Below are positions 1 through 6,601 of a DNA stretch of 9,514 nt, one piece after another. The stretch's first letter is position 1, and every line of letters begins with the position of its first letter. Where the stretch lies: the NCBI GenBank assembly GCA_937910265.1, contig CALEPD010000311.1, positions 1 to 9,514 of the forward strand, in the 5' to 3' direction. The position numbers and the translations under genes were made by a program. The stretch comes from an uncultured Bacteroidales bacterium (GTDB lineage: Bacteria; Bacteroidota; Bacteroidia; Bacteroidales; P3). The notes under the pieces are model-generated. The model did no database searches. It worked only from the letters and a program-made list of their open reading frames with translations, and was not told the DNA's origin.

Positions 1-591
1 CAGGTTGTCCAGGTTGAGGTCATGCCCGGCATTCAGGCCCAGGCCCAGCCGGTGGGCGGCTTCCGCGGCTTCCACGTATGGGGCGATAGCCTCTTCGCGG
101 TTCTGCATATAGTGCGAGGCATAGCCTTCGGTGTACAGCTCCACACGGTCTGTACCCGTCTTGGCAGCCCTCTCAATCATCCTCACATCAGGGTCTATGA
201 ATATCGACACACGGATGCCCTCGTCTTTAAACTCCTTCACAATCTGGCTCAAAAACTCCTGGTTCCTTACCGTGTCCCAGCCGGCGTTGCTCGTAAGCAC
301 ATGCTCGGCGTCAGGCACAAGCGTCACCTGTGCGGGCTTCACCTCCTTCACCAACTCCACAAACTTCCCCACAGGGTTGCCCTCAATGTTGAATTCAGTC
401 CGGATGTTGCCCTTCAGGTCCCTCACATCCGCATACCGTATATGTCTTTCGTCAGGTCTCGGATGCACCGTTATACCCTGAGCACCCATACGCTCACAGT
501 CAATCGCAAATTTAAGTACATCTGGCAAATTGCCCCCGCGCGCGTTGCGTATGGTGGCCACCTTGTTTATGTTCACACTGAGTTTCGTCAT
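1..591 (-). CDS. pdxJ: Pyridoxine 5'-phosphate synthase PdxJ, 3' end cut by window
   Basis: PdxJ condenses 1-deoxyxylulose 5-phosphate with 3-amino-2-oxopropyl phosphate to make pyridoxine 5'-phosphate, the last ring-forming step of DXP-dependent vitamin B6 synthesis in the cytoplasm. 197 residues are visible of a family length near 240, so about 40 C-terminal residues lie outside the window. Seen: the N-terminal NINKVATIRNARGG (residues 7-20, matching NIDHIATLRNARG of E. coli), ITVHPRPDERHI (40-51) with the phosphate and active-site H43, R45 and H50, the conserved Glu at E70, LVPD (91-94), SIFIDPD (129-135) and NAGHDL (187-192) with H190. These align with E. coli H45, R47, H50, E72 and H193. 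The start ATG (591-589) overlaps the metK stop as ATGA, so the two genes are probably translationally coupled. The identity is clear; only the far C-terminus cannot be checked. Confidence 0.95.
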   Translation of the reverse strand, partial: MTKLSVNINKVATIRNARGGNLPDVLKFAIDCERMGAQGITVHPRPDERHIRYADVRDLKGNIRTEFNIEGNPVGKFVELVKEVKPAQVTLVPDAEHVLTSNAGWDTVRNQEFLSQIVKEFKDEGIRVSIFIDPDVRMIERAAKTGTDRVELYTEGYASHYMQNREEAIAPYVEAAEAAHRLGLGLNAGHDLNLDNL

Positions 592-1847
592 AATGAAAAA
601 GCCTTTTTGATTTGTTCTGTATAATCTAATTTCTCCCAACCGAAAAACTGCACCTTCTTGTACTTCAGGTTGCCATCTCGGTCATACATCGGCACCTCGG
701 CCTCATAGGGGTCGCGTCCAATGTGCCCGTAGGCTGCCGTATCGCCGAATATCGGATTCTTCAACCCGAAACGTTCCACAATGGCGTAGGGTCTCATGTC
801 GAATATCTCGCTCACCTTCTCGGCAATCTCGCCGTCGCTCATCGCCACCTTCGCCGTTCCGTAAGTGTTCACATACAATCCAATGGGATCCGACACACCT
901 ATCGCGTAGGACACCTGCACCAGCACCTCGTCGCACACACCTGCAGCAACAAGGTTCTTCGCAATGTGGCGCGTGGCGTATGCCCCCGAACGGTCAACCT
1001 TCGAGCTGTCCTTGCCCGAAAAAGCCCCGCCGCCATGGGCTCCGCGTCCGCCGTAGGTGTCCACTATAATCTTTCTTCCGGTAAGGCCGGTGTCGCCGTG
1101 CGGGCCGCCAATCACAAACTTCCCGGTCGGGTTCACCAACAGCTTGTAGTCCTTCGTCGCAAAAAGTTTCTTGTTCTCATCCGACAGCTTGGCAATCACC
1201 CTCGGCAGCAATATCGCCTCAACGTCACGCTTGATCTGCGCAAGCATCGCGTCGTCGTCAGCGTCAAATTCATCATGCTGCGTCGAAACCACAATAGTGT
1301 GAATCCTTTCAGGCACGCCGTTGTCCGCATACTCAACCGTAATCTGGCTCTTCGCGTCAGGACGCAGATACGTCATCTCCTTGCCCTCCTTGCGTATAGC
1401 CGCCAGCTCCTTCATGATGATATGTGCAAGCGTCACAGGCAGTGGCATGAATTCACTCGTCTCGCGGCAGGCATATCCAAACATCATGCCCTGGTCGCCG
1501 GCACCCTGCTCTTGGGCAGTCTCGCGCTCCACTCCCTGGTTGATGTCGTTCGATTGGCCATGCAGTGCCGAAAGTATTCCGCACGACGACGCGTCAAACT
1601 GATACTCACTCTTCGTGTACCCAATCTTCGCAATCGTCTCGCGTACCACCTTCCTCTCGTCAACCACGGCGTGTGTGTTTATCTCGCCGCTCAGCACCAC
1701 AAGATCAGTCGTTACCAACGTCTCGCAGGCAACCTTCGCTTCCGGGTCATGCCTCAGTATCTCGTCAAGCATATTGTCGCTAATTTGGTCCGCAACCTTG
1801 TCGGGATGCCCCTCCGATACGCTTTCAGATGAAAATAAATAGCTCAT
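588..1847 (-). CDS. metK: S-adenosylmethionine synthetase MetK
   Basis: MetK makes S-adenosylmethionine from methionine and ATP in the cytoplasm. The product is 419 residues, longer than the 384 of E. coli because of an insert rich in Asp and Lys around residues 195-230. Seen: GHPDK (13-17) at the ATP site, GAGDQGMMFGYA (115-126), the NPTGKFVIGGP stretch (239-249), GLTGRKIIVDTYGG (254-267) and the glycine-rich GGGAFSGKD (272-280). The ATG at 1847 gives the usual family N-terminus (MSYLFSSESVSEGHPDK) and lies behind an A-rich stretch typical of Bacteroidota initiation sites. The reading frame stays open upstream for 45 more codons, including an ATG at 1964, but that extension has no resemblance to the family that I recognise. 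The TGA stop overlaps the pdxJ start. The leader of about 158 nt carries a SAM-II-like element, so feedback control by SAM is likely. Confidence 0.97.
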   Translation of the reverse strand: MSYLFSSESVSEGHPDKVADQISDNMLDEILRHDPEAKVACETLVTTDLVVLSGEINTHAVVDERKVVRETIAKIGYTKSEYQFDASSCGILSALHGQSNDINQGVERETAQEQGAGDQGMMFGYACRETSEFMPLPVTLAHIIMKELAAIRKEGKEMTYLRPDAKSQITVEYADNGVPERIHTIVVSTQHDEFDADDDAMLAQIKRDVEAILLPRVIAKLSDENKKLFATKDYKLLVNPTGKFVIGGPHGDTGLTGRKIIVDTYGGRGAHGGGAFSGKDSSKVDRSGAYATRHIAKNLVAAGVCDEVLVQVSYAIGVSDPIGLYVNTYGTAKVAMSDGEIAEKVSEIFDMRPYAIVERFGLKNPIFGDTAAYGHIGRDPYEAEVPMYDRDGNLKYKKVQFFGWEKLDYTEQIKKAFSL

Positions 1848-1884
1848 TTTTTTATCTTTTAATTGTTTATTGCACGTTTTTTTC

Positions 1885-1905
1885 CGACCTTTCAATGCAA
1901 GGCCG
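1885..1905 (-). promoter_or_regulatory. Hairpin in the metK leader
   Basis: In the metK transcript CGGCCTT (1905-1899) pairs with AAGGTCG (1891-1885), giving a 7-bp stem with one G-U pair and a 7-nt loop. It lies 37 nt upstream of the ATG and downstream of the SAM-II-like element. It is followed by an A run instead of a U run, so it is not an intrinsic terminator in this direction. Its role is unknown; it could help link the aptamer to the distant start codon. Confidence 0.4.
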
Positions 1906-1954
1906 ATATCTACAATGTAAAAAGATTTGAGGATTGATTGTATTGAAAAATATT

Positions 1955-2002
1955 GGTTTAGCATTTTTTTTCGTGGTTGCAATCATGACAAATCTGTCCA
2001 CA
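1955..2002 (-). promoter_or_regulatory. SAM-II-like riboswitch aptamer in the metK leader
   Basis: SAM-II riboswitches are short H-type pseudoknots that bind SAM and usually lower translation of methionine or SAM genes. In the minus-strand RNA, UGUGG (2002-1998) pairs with CCACG (1976-1972) as stem P1 (one U-G pair). The loop carries GAUUU (1994-1990), six nt, then AUUGCAA (1983-1977), and AUGCUAAA follows (1964-1957). As I remember the crystallised metX SAM-II RNA, it has GAUUU, six nt, AUUGCAA, and then GCUAAA in the same order. Pseudoknot P2 can form with C1979-G1962, G1980-C1961, U1981-A1959, U1982-A1958 and G1984-C1956, leaving U1960 free, which corresponds to the uridine that contacts SAM. 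The element begins a few nt after the predicted transcription start and precedes metK, the expected target. Unusually, it lies more than 100 nt from the metK ATG. Confidence 0.82.
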
Positions 2003-2012
2003 TTCCAAATTG

Positions 2013-2020
2013 CAAATATA
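2013..2020 (-). promoter_or_regulatory. metK promoter, -7 element
   Basis: TATATTTG on the minus strand fits the Bacteroidota -7 consensus TAnnTTTG exactly. No good TTTG -33 element is seen 19-21 nt upstream. The predicted start, near 2006, would put the SAM-II-like fold at the very 5' end of the metK mRNA, and this agreement supports both calls. Confidence 0.6.
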
Positions 2021-2190
2021 CATCTTTTTTTTTGATAATGTTGCATAAAATTTGCATTAAAATGTTTTTATTCATTCACTTTCTGCCCCCGCTATCCCTT
2101 CCGCCCATCCCCCGCCTTACAGCAAATCCATTTGCAATGCCAAAAATTATTTACCATTGCCTTCCAATCAATGGCCACATTATGAATAAA

Positions 2191-2224
2191 TAATCGTATA
2201 TTTGCAGATTGAAAAATACGATTA
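2191..2224. promoter_or_regulatory. Inverted repeat over the restriction operon promoter, candidate operator
   Basis: TAATCGTAT (2191-2199) and ATACGATTA (2216-2224) form a perfect 9-bp inverted repeat with a 16-bp spacer. The left arm overlaps the -7 element and the right arm lies just past the predicted start, so a bound dimer would block transcription. Many restriction-modification operons are controlled by a C protein or by the methyltransferase itself. No C gene is present in this window. The binding protein is unknown. Confidence 0.5.
2197..2204 (+). promoter_or_regulatory. Restriction operon promoter, -7 element
   Basis: TATATTTG matches the Bacteroidota TAnnTTTG consensus. The predicted start near 2211 leaves a leader of about 75 nt before the endonuclease ATG. 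The -33 position (around 2173-2176) does not read TTTG, so the promoter may be weak or need an activator. Confidence 0.55.
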
Positions 2225-2285
2225 GGATAGAGTACATCGAAGCATTAGAATAGAAGGAATTAGATTGATTTATTGAAAGAATAAC

Positions 2286-3689
2286 ATGGGGCAAACTTTA
2301 CAATATGACAGGACAGATGCTGCCAGTATTTTCGACTATAGCAAGGGTCTACTGGGCAAAACGCTTCGATTTTTTTTGGAGGATGATTATGTGCCACATG
2401 AAGGGAAGGGTGCATTGGGTCAAATGGTAGAGAACATATACTTCCTTCTTGAAACCAACAATAACCCAGCATCCGATTTTTCTGAGGCTGGAATGGAGTT
2501 GAAATGTACTCCATTGAAAAAATCGAAGGAAGACAGATACCTTATAAAAGAGCGCCTTGTATGCAGTATGATTAACTATTGCGAGGGGGTCGAGATGGAT
2601 TTCGAGAACTCTCATTTCTATTTGAAATGTCAGTTGATGCTTCTGCTTTTTTATTTGCACAATAGCGACCTTGACAAGTTGGACCTTGAGTTTGTTTTCT
2701 CCATTCTATGGAAGATTCCCGATAAAGACTTGCTAATCATCAAGCATGACTATGAGTTAATTCTTGAAAAGATAAGACAAGGCAAAGCACATGAATTGTC
2801 GGAGGGAGACACGATGTATTTGGGAGCCTGCCGAAAGGGGCAGAAAGGAGACAGTTTGATGAAACAGCCATTTTCAGAAGTAGGTGCTCCTAGACGAGCT
2901 TTCAGCCTAAAGATGGCTTACATGCGTACCGTATTGGATTATGTGGTTAAGAGCGGGAAGAACGCCGTCTCGAATATTGCTGGTGTTGAGTCGGAATTAG
3001 TGTCAACCGACGCTCTCTGTGAGGACAGCTTTGAGGACATAATTCAAAAGAGGTTCCAGCCATTCTTCAATAAAAGATACGAAACGATTGCCAAGAAGAA
3101 AAGAATAGACCTGTCGAGAAATCCTAAGAATAAGTTTGCTATTATAGCAAATGCCATTGCTTCATCTGAAAAATGTGCCAATGTCAATCAATCCGAAGAG
3201 TTCAAGAAAGCCGGATTGACAATGAAGACTGTACGCGTGCAGGCTAATGGTATTGTAAAAGAAGCTATGTCGTTTGAGAACATCGACTATATAGAGGTGG
3301 CAGAATGCGAAGACTGGTTTGACTCTCGTTTGTATGAGTTGTATTCCAGCAGGTTTATGTTCGTTATTTTTAAAGAAAAGAATCAAGGCAAGGAAGACTA
3401 CGTGCTTAACGATGTGTTTTTCTGGACTATGCCACAAGCCGACTTGGAATTGGCCGAGGAATATTGGAACCACATCAAAAAGAATATCTTGGAAGGGCAT
3501 ATCTCTGCTGAATATTGGTGGAAGGGGAAGGATAAAAAGAAATTTCATGTACGCCCGAAGGCTCAAAAGTCGACTGACATGGCGCCCACTCCCGACGGCA
3601 AAGAGGCCAAGAAATATTGCTATTGGTTTAACAACGACTACGTTAGGGAAATAATTGATAATAGAAGAAACGAAAGAAATAATGGCTAA
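2286..3689 (+). CDS. Sau3AI/MutH-like type II restriction endonuclease (predicted GATC)
   Basis: This protein of 467 residues is close in length to Sau3AI (489). The catalytic triad of the MutH fold is visible as D64, E71 and K73 in SDFSEAGMELK, with the same D-x6-ExK spacing as D70, E77 and K79 of E. coli MutH; E49 may match MutH E56. Further family-like stretches are YLGACRKG (178-185) and APRRAFSLKMAYM (201-213). Around residues 304-314 the C-terminal half repeats the motif in broken form (EEFKKAGLTMK: D to E, E to T, K kept). This fits Sau3AI, in which a second, inactive MutH-like domain binds a further GATC site and activates cleavage. The tail HVRPKA and CYWFNNDYV (421-453) also resembles Sau3AI relatives. 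The predicted target GATC is inferred from the family, not proven. It is the first gene of the operon and overlaps the methyltransferase by 8 bp. Base composition is more AT-rich than metK or the serine dehydratase gene, suggesting acquisition. Confidence 0.9.
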   Translation: MGQTLQYDRTDAASIFDYSKGLLGKTLRFFLEDDYVPHEGKGALGQMVENIYFLLETNNNPASDFSEAGMELKCTPLKKSKEDRYLIKERLVCSMINYCEGVEMDFENSHFYLKCQLMLLLFYLHNSDLDKLDLEFVFSILWKIPDKDLLIIKHDYELILEKIRQGKAHELSEGDTMYLGACRKGQKGDSLMKQPFSEVGAPRRAFSLKMAYMRTVLDYVVKSGKNAVSNIAGVESELVSTDALCEDSFEDIIQKRFQPFFNKRYETIAKKKRIDLSRNPKNKFAIIANAIASSEKCANVNQSEEFKKAGLTMKTVRVQANGIVKEAMSFENIDYIEVAECEDWFDSRLYELYSSRFMFVIFKEKNQGKEDYVLNDVFFWTMPQADLELAEEYWNHIKKNILEGHISAEYWWKGKDKKKFHVRPKAQKSTDMAPTPDGKEAKKYCYWFNNDYVREIIDNRRNERNNG

Positions 3690-5403
3690 ACATAAAATCC
3701 ATGTAGTAGAATTATTTGCTGGTGTGGGAGGTTTTCGCATCGGTTTGGAAGGCGCGTCGGATGCCTATGAAACCATATGGAACAACCAATGGGAACCCTC
3801 CACACAACATCAAGACGCGTCAATTGTCTATCAGGCACGTTTCGGCTCCAAAGGACATTCAAACAAAGATATCAATTTGGTGCCGACAGAGGATATTCCT
3901 GATCACGATTTGTTGGTGGGCGGTTTTCCCTGTCAAGATTATTCCGTGGCAGCAACATTGAGCAAGTCGGGCGGTATTGAAGGCAAAAAAGGTGTGCTTT
4001 GGTGGCAGATATATCGCATTCTTAAAGAAAAAGGTGATAAACGTCCTAAATATGTATTTTTTGAGAATGTTGACCGCTTAATTAATTCTCCCGCCACTCA
4101 ACGCGGACGAGATTTCGCCATTATTCTTGCTTCGTTGTCCGACCTTGGTTATGTAGTAGAATGGCGAATTGTGAATGCGGCCGAGTATGGAATGCCACAA
4201 CGCAGAAGAAGGACGTATATTGTTGGTTATCAAAAAGACTCTGTTGTTGCAGAGAAGGTTGAGGAGATGGATAATTGGGTCTTGTATGATGGTGTGATGG
4301 CCAAGGCTTTTGAGTTTAAACCTAAAGGTAATAGTAAATCGGTTTTCGACATTAAAGGTACAATACAAGAGGTTTCTTCCAATTTCAACAAAGGTAAAAA
4401 AGACAGTCCTTTCGGCAATGCCGGCATGATGATGGACCGCCATGTTTATTCAGTTGATGCTGAGGCTGTATATGACGGAACACGTCAGACATTGGGCGGT
4501 AATCTTGTGGATGAGAATATAGTGCCTGAAGGCTATTTTATACCCGAAAATGAACTGCCTAAATGGCAATATGAGAAGGGGGCAAAAAAAATAAATCGAG
4601 TTTCGAAAGAGGGATACGAATATGTTTTTTCGGAGGGAGGAATGACTTTCCCCGACTCATTAGACCAACCTTCGCGAACAATAATTACGGGCGAAGGAGG
4701 TGGCGCACCTTCAAGATTCAAGCATGTGGTAAAAACTAATTCTGGCCGTTATCGCCGCTTGCTTCCTATTGAGTTGGAGCGCATGAACATGTTCCCCGAC
4801 AATCACACACTACATCCAAATGTGTCGGAAGGGAAACGCGCTTTCTTGATGGGAAATGCTTTGGTTTGTGGCATTGTTGAATGCATTGGAAAGAGTTTAT
4901 ATCAAATTATTTATGATAAAGCACCAACCTCGTCCCATCCCATTTTTATGGCGAGAAATGCTGCTCCAATGTTGGATTTGAATTTGTTTGCTGACATAGA
5001 TACCCCGCTTGTGGTGAATCGTCCGAAAAAACAATATACACTGGACCCTACAAAACACCTTCTCATCGGTTTTGTGAAGAAAGACAATGAAGAGTACATG
5101 CTGAAGGAAGAACCAACCAAAATTTATTATACGGGTAAAACTAGTTCATTCCCATCCACGGTTGTCCTCAACAAATTATACTATTTTATGCCTTATATAA
5201 AAGGCAAGGGCGTGAAAGACTTGTACTTGATTAAGGTGGCACGCATTGGGAATAAGACAGAAGTGCATCCCGACATTAATGACAACGAACCTAGATTGGT
5301 GTTTGAACTTGAGTACCTTGAAAGTCTTCCAGATTATAAAATGATTTCATTATATAGATATTGGTATAGAGATACATTACTGGGTAGAATACTTGAAAAC
5401 TAA
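3682..5403 (+). CDS. DNA cytosine-5 methyltransferase with C-terminal extension
   Basis: It transfers a methyl group from SAM to C5 of cytosine and should protect host DNA from the neighbouring endonuclease, probably at GATC. Motifs in order: I, ELFAGVGG (10-17); IV, GGFPCQ with catalytic C84; VI, ENV (128-130); VIII, QRRRR (173-177); a target-recognition region of about 170 residues (185-355); IX, RRLLPIELERM (358-368); X, GNALVCGIVECIG (391-403). The ATG at 3682 places motif I at the usual distance from the N-terminus; a TTG at 3655 in the same frame would add nine residues for no reason. The start lies inside the end of the endonuclease gene, so translation is probably coupled. Total length is 573 residues, whereas enzymes of this type usually end soon after motif X (M.Sau3AI has about 412). 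Residues 412-573 are therefore an added region that I do not recognise. Confidence 0.93.
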   Translation: MAKHKIHVVELFAGVGGFRIGLEGASDAYETIWNNQWEPSTQHQDASIVYQARFGSKGHSNKDINLVPTEDIPDHDLLVGGFPCQDYSVAATLSKSGGIEGKKGVLWWQIYRILKEKGDKRPKYVFFENVDRLINSPATQRGRDFAIILASLSDLGYVVEWRIVNAAEYGMPQRRRRTYIVGYQKDSVVAEKVEEMDNWVLYDGVMAKAFEFKPKGNSKSVFDIKGTIQEVSSNFNKGKKDSPFGNAGMMMDRHVYSVDAEAVYDGTRQTLGGNLVDENIVPEGYFIPENELPKWQYEKGAKKINRVSKEGYEYVFSEGGMTFPDSLDQPSRTIITGEGGGAPSRFKHVVKTNSGRYRRLLPIELERMNMFPDNHTLHPNVSEGKRAFLMGNALVCGIVECIGKSLYQIIYDKAPTSSHPIFMARNAAPMLDLNLFADIDTPLVVNRPKKQYTLDPTKHLLIGFVKKDNEEYMLKEEPTKIYYTGKTSSFPSTVVLNKLYYFMPYIKGKGVKDLYLIKVARIGNKTEVHPDINDNEPRLVFELEYLESLPDYKMISLYRYWYRDTLLGRILEN

Positions 5404-5407
5404 TATT

Positions 5408-5572
5408 ATGACATATACAATCGAAATAACCGAAACACTCAGTTGTAAAGTTGAGATAGTAGCCAATTCAGAATCCGAAGCACTTGCTAAAGCCAACAAA
5501 CTATACCAAGAAGAGGCGATAGTTCTTTCCGCTGAACACCATGTGGGTAATACTGAATTAAAGGTTTGTTAA
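5408..5572 (+). CDS. Small DpnD/PcfM-like protein
   Basis: This is a 54-residue acidic protein starting 4 bp after the methyltransferase stop, in the same operon. Its sequence resembles the DpnD/PcfM family: an N-terminal beta-strand stretch YTIEITETLS (3-12), then VEIVANSESEALAKA (15-29) leading into a helix, then EEAIVLSAEHH (35-45). DpnD is the second protein of the pneumococcal DpnI cassette (which acts on methylated GATC), and PcfM is encoded on an enterococcal conjugative plasmid. Their biochemical function is not established, as far as I know. Tight spacing and family-like sequence make it a real gene despite its size. Family membership is from recognition only; no profile search was possible. 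It ends 28 bp before the convergent NERD gene. Confidence 0.75.
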   Translation: MTYTIEITETLSCKVEIVANSESEALAKANKLYQEEAIVLSAEHHVGNTELKVC

Positions 5573-5600
5573 ACGTAGGCATACAGCCATACTACAATTC

Positions 5601-6488
5601 TTACCATCTTTTTTTGGGAACGGAAGGGTTGCTCGGGTCATATTGGGCTGTGAATCGGCAGCTGGGGTAGCCATGGCAACCCCAAAAGGTACCATGCTGA
5701 CCTCGCCTCAACACCAATGGCCTACCGCATCGGGGACAGTAGCCGCCACTCAGTTGACTTTTTTTGTTGAGTTGCTCCCTTTGTATTTGTGCAATATGAT
5801 TGTCCCGTTGCTCTTCAGTAACGAGTGTCATGGCTTTGCGGATGCATTCTGCATAAATCGGAACAGACTCTGGTGCTATATGCCCGACTCGATATGATTG
5901 GATGGTGCTGGCCAGTTGACTGCTATATACCACCAGAGAGTTCTCTAACGACAGGTTCAAATCGACCTTGCCGGCAAATGCAACAATGGGGATGATTGGC
6001 GCCCAAGGGAGTCCCTCCAATACACGTTCTATTGTTTTCATGTGGCCGTAGTTTTGTCGGATCGGATTGCGCAACGGATACTTCTTGTTGCCAACGTATT
6101 GTGTCCAAAATTCCGACTTCTCGGAACCGTATATTTTACCCGAATGGGTTTTTGTTTCGATACAGAATATTCCAAAACGCGACACCACAATATGGTCTAT
6201 CTGTACAGTGTAACCGTTGCTCAAAAGAACCATGTCGTGCAATACGGTATAATCGGGTCCTAATGATGATAAAATATGATCGACATGTAGCTCTCCTCTT
6301 TCCCAAGGTCTCACCCTTTGCCAATGAGATCGGCTATCGGACCCTACCTCCTTGACATGTGTGGAGCGATGCATCTTGACCAACAACAGCACAATTAGGA
6401 CAAAGGTGATTATCCCCAACAACACCAATATCAACAAGCCTGAATCAATGTGCCGTGGTGTCGATACAATGTCTGCAAAAAGTCCCAT
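5601..6488 (-). CDS. Membrane-anchored NERD-domain protein with C-terminal zinc ribbon
   Basis: The product is 295 residues. One hydrophobic segment near the N-terminus (about 17-37, GLLILVLLGIITFVLIVLLL) should anchor it in the inner membrane, with a basic cytoplasmic side. Residues 63-165 match a NERD (nuclease-related) domain: GELHVDHIL (65-73), then QIDHIVVSRFGIFCIETK (96-113), where D98, E111 and K113 resemble the D...ExK core of restriction-endonuclease-like nucleases. The C-terminal CPRCGRPL (251-258) and GTFWGCHGYPSC (266-277) form a four-cysteine zinc ribbon (C251, C254, C271, C277) like those at the end of bacterial topoisomerase I. It is predicted to bind, and perhaps cut, DNA at the membrane; the substrate is unknown. 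The ATG at 6488 was chosen over a TTG at 6518 because the latter overlaps the promoter element at 6515-6508. Confidence 0.85.
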   Translation of the reverse strand: MGLFADIVSTPRHIDSGLLILVLLGIITFVLIVLLLVKMHRSTHVKEVGSDSRSHWQRVRPWERGELHVDHILSSLGPDYTVLHDMVLLSNGYTVQIDHIVVSRFGIFCIETKTHSGKIYGSEKSEFWTQYVGNKKYPLRNPIRQNYGHMKTIERVLEGLPWAPIIPIVAFAGKVDLNLSLENSLVVYSSQLASTIQSYRVGHIAPESVPIYAECIRKAMTLVTEEQRDNHIAQIQREQLNKKSQLSGGYCPRCGRPLVLRRGQHGTFWGCHGYPSCRFTAQYDPSNPSVPKKRW

Positions 6489-6507
6489 ATCATTCAAATT
6501 GTTGATG

Positions 6508-6515
6508 CAAAGATA
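6508..6515 (-). promoter_or_regulatory. NERD gene proximal promoter, -7 element
   Basis: TATCTTTG on the minus strand matches TAnnTTTG. A start near 6501 would leave only about 13 nt before the ATG at 6488, which is short but workable where Shine-Dalgarno pairing is weak. The -33 position reads roughly ATTG or TTGC, a partial match. Confidence 0.5.
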
Positions 6516-6601
6516 CAATAATTCTTGATTACTATGGCAATCAGTTTTGATAGGCGAGGGGAGATGCTCTCATGTGCGGCGGCTGCTTCCATTGCGGTTG
6601 A

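Larger units (their letters stand above)
1848..2285. other. Divergent regulatory region between metK and the restriction operon
   Basis: This 438-bp gap holds two back-to-back promoters: TATATTTG on the minus strand at 2020-2013 for metK, and TATATTTG on the plus strand at 2197-2204 for the endonuclease gene. The metK half (1848-2006) is a long structured leader. The middle (2080-2120) is a pyrimidine-rich stretch of short C runs for which I see no function. I find no gene, tRNA or intrinsic terminator here. Confidence 0.7.

Noticed and set aside
22..1832. Long plus-strand open frames opposite pdxJ and metK (for example 22-624 and 723-1832)
   Set aside because: They are antisense to two clearly identified genes, show no recognisable protein features, and arise from the GC-rich codon pattern of the true genes.
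588..1982. Longer MetK starting at TTG 1982
   Set aside because: The added residues match nothing in the family and the start lies within the predicted riboswitch loop. The ATG at 1847 gives the standard N-terminus.
3655..3684. Earlier TTG start (3655) for the methyltransferase
   Set aside because: The ATG at 3682 puts motif I at the normal distance from the N-terminus and gives a typical short overlap with the upstream gene.
6494..6592. 32-codon minus-strand open frame upstream of the NERD gene
   Set aside because: It overlaps the proximal promoter element, has no recognisable features and could arise by chance; only the distal promoter candidate would transcribe it.
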